From Halochromatium glycolicum (lineage in GTDB: Bacteria; Pseudomonadota; Gammaproteobacteria; Chromatiales; Chromatiaceae): a stretch of DNA of 64,000 bases. The stretch is from assembly GCF_016584085.1 (NCBI RefSeq), contig NZ_NRSJ01000041.1, positions 1-64,000 on the forward strand. Reading direction: 5' to 3'. Below the pieces are notes generated by a model. The model had not been told where the DNA came from. It ran no database searches and saw nothing but the letters and a program-made list of their open reading frames with translations. Made by a program: the position numbers and the translations under genes. Of this stretch, positions 25,536 through 33,016 are shown piece by piece (positions within the stretch are counted from its first letter, which is position 1; each line of letters begins with the position of its first letter).

Positions 25536-26143
25536 TCGGCGCGCCCCGGGGCGGCAGCGCTGCTCTCGGTCTCATCCTCTCGGTCCACGCTGACCGGCTC
25601 GGCGCTGGCGCGGCTTCCCGCCCGGCCGGCCGTTCCCTCCTCTTGGTCAGCCATTCCCTGTCCGGCAGCACCTTGGTCCGTCATGGCATCTGGCCGCGCA
25701 CGCCCCGACACGACGTTGGCGGCGGCACGATCCACCTGCGTGGCCGCGAACGCGACCCGCGTCAGCCCCAGCTGCGCTGAGGCATCGAGCACCGACATCA
25801 CCGCCTGATGCCGGGCCTGGGCATCGGCCTTGATGAGCACCGGCAGATCGCGCTGCGCCCCCAGTGCGTCGACCAGCGCCTGCCTCAGGGCCTCGACCTC
25901 GCCGCTCGCAACGGGCCGGCCCGCGACATCGTAGCGGCCGTGACGGTCGATCACGACCTCGACCAGCTCGATCTCATCGGCGGGGACGGCTTCGGTGTCG
26001 GCCTCGGGGAGCTGCAGTCGCAGACGTCCGTCGTCGCGAAAGGTCGTCGACACCATGAAGAAGATCAGCAGCAGGAAGACGACGTCGATCAAGGGTGCCA
26101 GATTGATCTCGGGCGCTTCGGGGCGATGCGGGCGGAGGTTCAA
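25532..26143 (-). CDS. exbD: ExbD/TolR-type biopolymer transport protein
   Basis: A 203-residue protein with one N-terminal transmembrane helix (INLAPLIDVVFLLLIFFMVSTTF), including the conserved proton-path aspartate in LIDVVF, and a periplasmic domain (LPVLIKADAQARHQAVMSVLDAS). It pairs with ExbB to harvest proton-motive force. Odd: usual members end near residue 140-150; here about 55 extra residues, rich in Ala/Gly/Glu/Asp, follow. Overlaps exbB and msbA at both ends, so translation is coupled. Confidence 0.92.
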   Translation of the reverse strand: MNLRPHRPEAPEINLAPLIDVVFLLLIFFMVSTTFRDDGRLRLQLPEADTEAVPADEIELVEVVIDRHGRYDVAGRPVASGEVEALRQALVDALGAQRDLPVLIKADAQARHQAVMSVLDASAQLGLTRVAFAATQVDRAAANVVSGRARPDAMTDQGAAGQGMADQEEGTAGRAGSRASAEPVSVDREDETESSAAAPGRAE

Positions 26144-26769
26144 GGCACCTCTCCGGCATCGGCCTCACGCTCGCCCTGCATGACCTCGATCAAGCGCAGC
26201 GCCTGCTCTTCCATCCCGATCACGAGCTTCTCGACCCGGCTGAGGAAATAGCGGTGGAACATCAGCGTTGGGATCGCCACCGACAGCCCGGCCGCGGTCG
26301 TGATCAATGCCTGGGAGATGCCGCCAGCGAGGATACCGGGATCACCGACACCGGCCTCCATGATCACCGAGAACACCTCGATCATCCCGATCACGGTTCC
26401 CAGCAGGCCGAGCAGCGGTGTGACTGCGGCGATGGTGCCGAGCGTGCTCAGATAGCGTTCCATTCCGGAGACGACATGGCGGCCGGTATCCTGGATCGCC
26501 TCCTTCATAATCTCGCGTGAATGATTGCGGTTAACGAGCCCGGCGGCGAGCATGCGTCCCAGCGCGGAGCCTCGGCGGATCGCGTCGATCTGCGCGTCAT
26601 CGAGCTGGTTGCGACGCTGCAACTGCCAGATCTGCGTCACCAGTCCGTCCGGCATGATCCGCTTGCGCCGAAGCGCCCAGCTGCGCTCGATGACGATCGC
26701 CAATGCCGCGACCGAGCACAGCAGGATCGGCACCATCAGCCAGCCACCAGCCTTCAACAGATCGAGCAC
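26140..26769 (-). CDS. exbB: ExbB/MotA/TolQ-type proton channel protein
   Basis: A 209-residue inner-membrane protein with an N-terminal helix (LMVPILLCSVAALAIVIERSWAL) and two further helices (TLGTIAAVTPLLGLLGTVIGMIEVF; ISQALITTAAGLSVAIPTLMF), holding the conserved TP and Thr residues of the MotA/TolQ/ExbB proton channel. Placement after comEC and before exbD/msbA/lpxK is the common gammaproteobacterial order. Which outer-membrane system it energises cannot be told; no TonB gene is adjacent. Confidence 0.93.
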   Translation of the reverse strand: MLDLLKAGGWLMVPILLCSVAALAIVIERSWALRRKRIMPDGLVTQIWQLQRRNQLDDAQIDAIRRGSALGRMLAAGLVNRNHSREIMKEAIQDTGRHVVSGMERYLSTLGTIAAVTPLLGLLGTVIGMIEVFSVIMEAGVGDPGILAGGISQALITTAAGLSVAIPTLMFHRYFLSRVEKLVIGMEEQALRLIEVMQGEREADAGEVP

Positions 26770-26909
26770 GCAGGAATCACCTCAACAGCAAGCACAGGTT
26801 TTATGCACGGCCAGTCCGGCCTTGATCCGAGCACAGTCGGGTCTAAGCGCGGCTGCATAGCGGCAGCCATGATAGCGCACCGCGAAACCCCTACGCTGTA
26901 CAGGTGTTG

Positions 26910-29348
26910 TCATTCCGCCGGCCGGGCCACCGCCGCCTTGGCCGGCTCGGGGTGATGGCGCCAGAGCCGATCGGCGACACTGCGGTGCCGACGCGGAGCG
27001 CCGATCCGGCCATCGGGGTCGATCTGGAACGCGATCGCTCCAGAGCTCGCCGTGTCCAGGGTTCGGGCACCGAGCTCGGTGACACGCTCGCGCACGGTCT
27101 GAGCAGGGAAACCGAAACGGTTCAGCCATCCCATCGAGAACAGTACCCAGCTCGGCGACACCGCCGACAGGAATGGCGCTGTCGACGAGCTCGCGCTGCC
27201 GTGATGCGCCGCAATCAGGAGCTCGCTCTGGAGGTCGGGTCCGTACTTGCGCACCAGCTGCTGCTCCACCGCGGCCTCGGCATCCCCTGGCCAGAGCAGA
27301 CTCGTCTCGCCCAACGTCACCTGCAGTACGCAGGAGCTGTCGTTGCCCGACTCGACTTGACCGGAGGGATGCAGGATCGCGAACTCGACGCCATCCCAAT
27401 GCCAGCGTTGGCCGGTCCGGCAAGGCTCGATCGGTGCGCCCTCGAGCTCGTCCGGCTCGCCGCTCAGGACCTGTCGGGCGGGGACCGACCGCAGCAGCCC
27501 CTGCATCCCGCCGGCATGATCCTGATCGGCATGCGAGATCAGCAGGATGTCGACCCTGTCGATCCCTTGATGTCGCAGATAGGGTGCCACCACCGCTTCT
27601 CCCGTATTGAAACCGCTCGGGAAACGTGGGCCGGCGTCATAGACCAAGCAATGCTGGCGCGTGCGCAGAACGCCGGCAAGCCCTTGCCCGACATCGAGCA
27701 GCGTGACCTCGAGTGCGCCCTGCGGTGGTGTTGGAGGACGAACCAGCCAGAGCGGCAGGAGCAGCGGCACGCCAAGCCACCGGCCCGGTATCCCGCGCGG
27801 CGCCAACAGCAGCAGGCTAGCCAGCGCGGCGAGCAGCCAGACCCAGCCCGGCCTTGAACCCAAAGAGGCTGCCGCCCAAGGCCGATCCGCAGCCCAGGTC
27901 AGGCCGGCGTAGCCCTGGCTCAACAGCCAGTCCACGACCGCAAGCGGTCCAGTCCAGCCAGACACCAGCAACAGCAGCGCCGAGAGCAGGATGATCGGAA
28001 GCAACAGCCCGAACAGAGGCACCGCGATCAGATTCACCAGCGGGGCGATCAGCGAGGCGCGACCAAAGAATGCGATCAGCATCGGCAACAGACCGAGCGC
28101 GACGGCCCATTGGGCAGCGCCCCAACGGGCGATCAGGCCTGGCGGACCGAGCCGACCACCCAGCGCATAGAGCAGTGCCGCGACGGCGCCGAACGAGAGC
28201 CAGAAGCCGTAGTCGAGCACTGCTGCCGGATCGATCAGCAGCACGGCCGCGAGCGCCAGCAGCAATGCATTCCAAGGACGGAGCGTTCGGCTCATGATGA
28301 CCGCTAACAGGACCACTGCCAGCATCACCAAGGCGCGCTGGGTCGATATCGCAAAGCCCGCCAGCGCGGCATAGCCGAGCGCGGCAGCCAGCGCCGCCAA
28401 CGCGCCGGCACGGGGTGCTGCGACGCGCAGCGTCAGACCGGGGAGCCAGGTCCAGACGCGACGCACCAGTAGGAAGATGAACCCCGAGATCAGGCCGACG
28501 TGCAGACCGGAGATCGCGATCAGATGGGAGGTCCCGGTGCGCGAGAACACGGCCCACTGGGCCGGTGTCAGCTTCCCTCGATCGCCGATCACCAAGGCCG
28601 GCACCAGTGCTGCGCCGACGCCATCCGGCAGGCCCTGCTGCAGACGCTCGCGCAATGCCTGGCGCCAACGGTCGAGCCAATAGCGGCCGGGCCGGCTCGC
28701 CAAGCGGGCATTGCCCTCGTCGCTGCGGACATAGCCGGTAGCCTGGACCTGATGCCGAAACAGCCAGCGCTCATAATCGAAACCGCCGGGATTGACGAAG
28801 CCGTGCCGCGGTTTCAGCCGGGCCGTCAAGCGCCACTGCTCTCCGGCCTCGAGCGGCGGTGCCCCGCGATACCAAGACAACCGCACGCGGCCTCGAAAAT
28901 CGACGGGATGGCCCTGGTGCCTCAGATGGTTCACATCGAAGAGGAAACGCGTTCGCGCTGCATTCGCGTCCGGCAGCGACGCAATGCGCCCGGTCAGAAC
29001 GACATCCTGCTTGGCGAGTGCCGGCGGAAACGGCTGACACAGCAGCCCGCAGACCCAAAGGTGAGCCCAGCAAAAACCGATCACTAAGGCGGCGAGCGCC
29101 CAGGCGATGCGCCGCGATACCAGTCCGATGCCCGCCAACAGCAATAGCAGCGCAATGGCGGCGGCCGGGGCCGGCTGCGATTGCAGGAAATAGACGCCGA
29201 CGCCGATTGCGAAGCCAAGGCCGATCACTGCAAGCGGCGCCGAGTCCGCGCCTCGCACCTGGTCGCTCTGGTCGCTTTGGTCGCTCTGCGCAACGATCGC
29301 GGGCGCGCTCGGCTGGCTCATCGTCGAGGCGCTCTGGCGCTGGCGCAT
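26910..29348 (-). CDS. comEC: DNA internalisation competence protein ComEC/Rec2
   Basis: An 812-residue multi-pass protein. After N-terminal helices, an extracellular DUF4131 region and the competence domain (GDRGKLTPAQWAVFSRTG; HLIAISGLHVGLISGFIF), a C-terminal metallo-beta-lactamase domain begins around residue 550 (LEVTLLDVGQGLAGVL) with SHADQDHAGG and LLIAAHHGS metal ligands. It forms the inner-membrane channel for single-stranded DNA in natural transformation. The N-terminus has a short SDQ repeat coded by 9-base units. 30 bases separate it from lolD upstream. Confidence 0.94.
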   Translation of the reverse strand: MRQRQSASTMSQPSAPAIVAQSDQSDQSDQVRGADSAPLAVIGLGFAIGVGVYFLQSQPAPAAAIALLLLLAGIGLVSRRIAWALAALVIGFCWAHLWVCGLLCQPFPPALAKQDVVLTGRIASLPDANAARTRFLFDVNHLRHQGHPVDFRGRVRLSWYRGAPPLEAGEQWRLTARLKPRHGFVNPGGFDYERWLFRHQVQATGYVRSDEGNARLASRPGRYWLDRWRQALRERLQQGLPDGVGAALVPALVIGDRGKLTPAQWAVFSRTGTSHLIAISGLHVGLISGFIFLLVRRVWTWLPGLTLRVAAPRAGALAALAAALGYAALAGFAISTQRALVMLAVVLLAVIMSRTLRPWNALLLALAAVLLIDPAAVLDYGFWLSFGAVAALLYALGGRLGPPGLIARWGAAQWAVALGLLPMLIAFFGRASLIAPLVNLIAVPLFGLLLPIILLSALLLLVSGWTGPLAVVDWLLSQGYAGLTWAADRPWAAASLGSRPGWVWLLAALASLLLLAPRGIPGRWLGVPLLLPLWLVRPPTPPQGALEVTLLDVGQGLAGVLRTRQHCLVYDAGPRFPSGFNTGEAVVAPYLRHQGIDRVDILLISHADQDHAGGMQGLLRSVPARQVLSGEPDELEGAPIEPCRTGQRWHWDGVEFAILHPSGQVESGNDSSCVLQVTLGETSLLWPGDAEAAVEQQLVRKYGPDLQSELLIAAHHGSASSSTAPFLSAVSPSWVLFSMGWLNRFGFPAQTVRERVTELGARTLDTASSGAIAFQIDPDGRIGAPRRHRSVADRLWRHHPEPAKAAVARPAE
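29259..29285 (-). repeat. 9-bp tandem array in comEC N-terminus
   Basis: Three 9-base units (CTGGTCGCT type on the plus strand) encode SDQ repeats before the first transmembrane helix. Confidence 0.8.
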
Positions 29349-29378
29349 CCTCCGCGAGATCCGACGTCGGCGGGCGTG

Positions 29379-30119
29379 CTACGCCGCGTCGACCTCGACC
29401 AGCCGCCCCTCCTCCAATCGCCAGGTCTGACTGGTGCGGGCAGCGAGGACCGGGTCGTGTGTGACGATGACGATGCTGGTGCCGATCTCGGCGTTGAGGG
29501 CCAGCATCAGCTCGAACACCGACTCCGCCGTATGCCGGTCGAGATTGCCGGTCGGCTCATCGGCCAGCACGCAGGCGGGTCGGGTCACCAAGGCCCGAGC
29601 GATCGCCGCCCGCTGACGCTCGCCCCCTGAGAGCTCGGCCGGTTTGTGCGCGCCCCGATGGCCGAGCCCGACGCGCTCCAGCATCGCATTGGCCTCCTCA
29701 CTTGCCAGCGCGGGCACGAGGCCGCGGATCAACAACGGCATCGCGACGTTCTCGCGCGCGGTGAACTCGGGCAGCAGATGATGGAACTGGTAGACGAACC
29801 CGAGATGGCGGTTGCGCAGATCGCCGCGCGCACGCTCCGAAAGCTGCATTGCCGCCCGGCCAGACCAGAAGACCTGACCCGAGCTCGGCTGCTCCAGACC
29901 GCCAAGGCAGTGCAGCAAGGTGCTCTTGCCCGACCCGGACGCGCCGATGATCGCGATCCGTTGGCCGTGAGGGATCACGAGATCGACGCCGCGCAGGACC
30001 TCGACATCGAGCGGTCCCTGACGAAAGCGTTTGGTGATCGCACGGGCCTCGAGCACGTGCTCTTTGGCAGGCTCCGCTACTGGCCCGGTATCCCTGCTGC
30101 GTTCAGTCGTCTCACTCAT
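29379..30119 (-). CDS. lolD: Lipoprotein-releasing ABC transporter ATPase LolD
   Basis: A 246-residue ATPase: Walker A IIGASGSGKSTLLH, Q-loop FVYQFHHLLPEFTA (typical of LolD/MacB-like ATPases), signature AELSGGERQRAAIARA, Walker B CVLADEPTGNLD and the H-loop VTHDP. With LolC/E it extracts lipoproteins from the inner membrane for delivery to LolA. Overlaps the lolC-type gene by 8 bases. Confidence 0.94.
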   Translation of the reverse strand: MSETTERSRDTGPVAEPAKEHVLEARAITKRFRQGPLDVEVLRGVDLVIPHGQRIAIIGASGSGKSTLLHCLGGLEQPSSGQVFWSGRAAMQLSERARGDLRNRHLGFVYQFHHLLPEFTARENVAMPLLIRGLVPALASEEANAMLERVGLGHRGAHKPAELSGGERQRAAIARALVTRPACVLADEPTGNLDRHTAESVFELMLALNAEIGTSIVIVTHDPVLAARTSQTWRLEEGRLVEVDAA

Positions 30120-31356
30120 AGCGCAGGGCCTCGGCTGGATCGGTGCGGGCCGCGCGCCAAGCCGGATACAGGGTGGCAGCGACGGTCATCGCAAAGGCGC
30201 CGAGGGCGATCCGGATGACGTCCGATGCCTGGACGTCGGACGGCAGCGCGCTGATGTAATAGATGGTCGGGTCCAGGAACTGGACGCCGAACAGGCCCTC
30301 GATGCTGGCCACGATCGATTCGACGTTCCAGCCGAGCAGCACCCCGCCGACCACCCCGAGCAAGGTGCCGAAGACGCCGATCGCGGTGCCCTGGACCATG
30401 AAGATCGCCATGATCCGACGCGGCGAGGCCCCGAGTGTGCGCAGCACCGCGATATCGGCGCGCTTGTCGGTCACCACCATCACCAGGGTCGAGACGATGT
30501 TGAAGGCCGCGACCGCGACGATCAGGAACAGGATGATCGCCATCATCCGCTTCTCGGTGCGCAGCGCGGCGAAGAAGTTGCGGTGCACCTGGGTCCAATC
30601 CGAGACCTGATAGAGCCCGTCGAGGGAATATCGGATCTCGCGCGCGACCTGGGGCGCATCCCACATATCGGTCAGCTTGAGCCGGACACCTTCGGCGGCC
30701 TCCCCGAGGCGCATCAGCCGTGCGGCATCCGCCATCGGCATAAACCCGGCGCCGCGATCGTAATCGGACATCCCGACCTCGAACAGGCCGGAGACGGTGA
30801 AGGCCTTCAGCCGCGGCATCACGCCGACCGGGGTCGCATTCAGCTGCGGTGTCACGACCGTCACCTTGTCGCCGAGCCCGACCCCGAGCAGCGCCGCGAG
30901 CTCGCGGCCGAGCACGATCCGGAAGCTTCCTGGGGTCAGCGCATCGACCGAGCCGGCGATCATGTCCTGGCGCAGGTCCGAGACTGCATCCTCCTGATCC
31001 GGCTCGATCCCGCGCAGCAATGCCGCATGGGTGCGGCCGCCATGCATCAGCATCGCCTGGATCTCGACGAACGGGGCCGCGCCGACCACCTCCGGATGCC
31101 CCTTCAGCGTCTCGATCAGCGCCGGCCAGTCTTCGATCCCGTTCGGGTTCGAGAGGGTTGCATGCGAGGCCATCCCGAGGATGCGCTCCTGGATCTCCTT
31201 ATGGAAGCCGTTCATCACCGACAGCACGACGATGAGCGCGGTGATCCCGAGCATGATCCCGAGCATCGAGATCAGCGAGATGAACGAGATGAAGTGATTA
31301 CGCCGGCGCGCGCGGGTGTAGCGCAGACCGACGAACAGCGAGAAGGGGCGGACCAT
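30112..31356 (-). CDS. lolC: Lipoprotein-releasing system permease LolC/LolE
   Basis: A 414-residue permease with an N-terminal transmembrane helix (HFISFISLISMLGIMLGITALIVVLSVMNGF), a large periplasmic MacB-like domain, and three C-terminal helices (ILFLIVAVAAFNIVSTLVMVV; FMVQGTAIGVFGTLLGVVGGVLLG; IRIALGAFAMTVAATLYPAW). The motif SVMNGFHKEIQERILGMASHATL is typical of LolC/E. Only one permease gene is present, so it may work as a homodimer (LolF-like) or have a partner elsewhere. First gene of the leftward operon ending at kdsB. Confidence 0.92.
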   Translation of the reverse strand: MVRPFSLFVGLRYTRARRRNHFISFISLISMLGIMLGITALIVVLSVMNGFHKEIQERILGMASHATLSNPNGIEDWPALIETLKGHPEVVGAAPFVEIQAMLMHGGRTHAALLRGIEPDQEDAVSDLRQDMIAGSVDALTPGSFRIVLGRELAALLGVGLGDKVTVVTPQLNATPVGVMPRLKAFTVSGLFEVGMSDYDRGAGFMPMADAARLMRLGEAAEGVRLKLTDMWDAPQVAREIRYSLDGLYQVSDWTQVHRNFFAALRTEKRMMAIILFLIVAVAAFNIVSTLVMVVTDKRADIAVLRTLGASPRRIMAIFMVQGTAIGVFGTLLGVVGGVLLGWNVESIVASIEGLFGVQFLDPTIYYISALPSDVQASDVIRIALGAFAMTVAATLYPAWRAARTDPAEALRYE

Positions 31357-31745
31357 GGGCGCGGATTAGACCAGAAAGCCGCGCGCGGGGATAGCACCGC
31401 AGCGAGCCCATTCGACGTCGCTCAGGGCCTGACCTATGCGACGACGCCTGATCGAGTGTCGATCCACTAGTGCATCGCGTCAGAAATGCCGAGACCCTTT
31501 TCGTGCCATCTGGCTCTCAGCGCTGTAGGAGCCCGCTTGCGGGCGAGCAGGCCGCGCTCACGGCGACGAAGATCGCCCGCAAGCGGGCTCCTACCCCACG
31601 ACCATTGCGGGCAACGACAATCGATCTCGGGATTTCCGCTGTCTTGCACTAAACCGCGTCCAGAGACAGAAACGTCATTTTTCCGCAGCAGGCGCGGCCA
31701 AAATTGCACATCCCAAACTGGACGCAGTGTAATGACATGGGCGAC
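31357..31745. other. 389-base intergenic region with REP-like pair
   Basis: Between the starts of the lol operon and the end of metK. Apart from the REP-like inverted pair (31525-31594) I see no gene. Confidence 0.6.
31525..31594. repeat. REP/BIME-like inverted pair
   Basis: Two perfect 22-base inverted arms (31525-31546, beginning GTAGGAGCCCGC, and 31573-31594) are separated by 26 bases. Each arm is itself partly palindromic (CCCGCTTGCGGG). The sequence resembles the GTGGGAGC-type REP repeats of Pseudomonas and relatives. Confidence 0.85.
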
Positions 31746-32936
31746 TCAGTCGCGCAAGGCCTCGAGGTGATTGAGCGCCTCCCAAGGCGCTTCGAGGTCG
31801 ACCCGGCCCATATGCCCGCAGCAGGCGAGCCGCCGGTAGAAGCCCCGCTTGCGCTCACTGGGCAGATGACGCAAGCGTAGGTCGCGCACGATAGCGCCGA
31901 CGCGGAAATCGAACACCCGCATCAGGCGACGCGCGATCTCGGCATCGTCGATCTTGCCGCTGCCGTAGGTGCGCGTGCGCACGCTTACCGGTGCCGCGGC
32001 ACCAATCGAATAGCTAAGCTGGACCTCGCATTCGCCGGCAAGCCCGGCCGCGACTACATTCTTCGCGGCCCAGCGGGCGGCATAGGCGCCGACGCGGTCG
32101 ACCCGCAGCGGGTCCTTGCCGCTGAGCGCCGCTCCGCTGTGGCGCGCGTATTCGCCGTAGGTGTCGATGCCCGTCTTGCGGCCCGTCAGCCCGGAGTGCA
32201 CTGCGGGTCCGCCGCCGATCACCGGCCCATCCGGATTGACGAAGAACAGGGTGTCACCATCGGGCTGGATCGGGGCGTCGGCGAGCACCGGCTGTAAGAC
32301 CTGCTCCATCAGGTCCGTTTGCAGTTGCTTGAGCTGTGGTGACTCGCTGTCGTGCTGGCTGGTCTCCAGCGCGATGCTATGAATGCGCGTTGGCACGCCG
32401 TCGGCGTACTCGATCCCGACCTGCGTCTTCGCATCCGGCAGCAGATAGGGCAGCGCCCGCTTGAGCTTATCGCCGTCCAACGCCTTGGCGATGCGATGCG
32501 CCAGTGTCACCGGCAGCGGCATCAGGTGCTCGGTCTGGTCGCAGGCGTAGCCGAAGACCGTCGCCTGATCCTTGACCGTGATCCGGCCGAGGGCCTCGTC
32601 ATCCATCGCGTCCAGATCGAGCCGACGGTAATCCCGATCCGTGTGGTCCATGAAGCTGGTCATAATCGCGCAGGCATTGGCGTCGAACACGTCCCGCGGA
32701 TAGCCGATCTCGCGGATCAGGTCGCGAGCGATATCGGTGATCGCGATCCCGGCCTCGGTCGCATAGTGCGCGGAGATGAAGAGCACCCCGCTGGCGACGG
32801 CGCACTCGGCGTTGATGCCTGCGTTCGGGTCCTGGGTCAGCACATGATCGACGATCGCATCGCTGACCTGGTCACAGAGCTTGTCCGGATGCCCGGCCGT
32901 CACCGACTCCGAGGTAAAGATGAAATCGTCGCTCAT
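31746..32936 (-). CDS. metK: S-adenosylmethionine synthetase (divergent type)
   Basis: A 396-residue methionine adenosyltransferase. TSESVTAGHPDKLCDQVSDAIVD gives the ATP-binding histidine, and IGGGPAVHSGLTGRKTGIDTYG and GKDPLRVDRVGAYAARWAAKNVV the P-loop-like and metal-binding blocks. Several positions differ from the common proteobacterial enzyme (for example GGPAVHSGLTGRKTGIDTYG where the usual form has DCGLTGRKIIVDTYGG), so this may be a second, divergent MetK. ATG 32934-32936 matches the family N-terminus. No SAM riboswitch was recognised upstream. Confidence 0.9.
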   Translation of the reverse strand: MSDDFIFTSESVTAGHPDKLCDQVSDAIVDHVLTQDPNAGINAECAVASGVLFISAHYATEAGIAITDIARDLIREIGYPRDVFDANACAIMTSFMDHTDRDYRRLDLDAMDDEALGRITVKDQATVFGYACDQTEHLMPLPVTLAHRIAKALDGDKLKRALPYLLPDAKTQVGIEYADGVPTRIHSIALETSQHDSESPQLKQLQTDLMEQVLQPVLADAPIQPDGDTLFFVNPDGPVIGGGPAVHSGLTGRKTGIDTYGEYARHSGAALSGKDPLRVDRVGAYAARWAAKNVVAAGLAGECEVQLSYSIGAAAPVSVRTRTYGSGKIDDAEIARRLMRVFDFRVGAIVRDLRLRHLPSERKRGFYRRLACCGHMGRVDLEAPWEALNHLEALRD

Positions 32937-32960
32937 GCGTGCACCAGGCTTTTTGAAGTT

Positions 32961-32988
32961 TGAAGGGTGAAGGGTGAAGGATGAAGGG
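32961..32988. repeat. 7-bp tandem array upstream of metK
   Basis: Four units of TGAAGGG/TGAAGGA in the 80-base spacer between the metK start and the end of the P-type ATPase gene. Confidence 0.85.
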
Positions 32989-33016
32989 TGCTGGTTCGGG
33001 TTGGCTGCCTTGGTCG

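Noticed and set aside
24132..25808. 558-codon ORF opposite msbA/exbD
   Set aside because: Composition is a mirror of the coding strand (His/Asp/Gln/Arg-rich) with no domain; shadow of msbA.
30031..31470. 479-codon ORF opposite lolC
   Set aside because: Low-complexity His/Asp-rich translation typical of an antisense frame; lolC is certain.
32937..33016. SAM riboswitch before metK
   Set aside because: The spacer is only 80 bases and mostly a heptamer repeat; no SAM-I or SAM-II features are seen.
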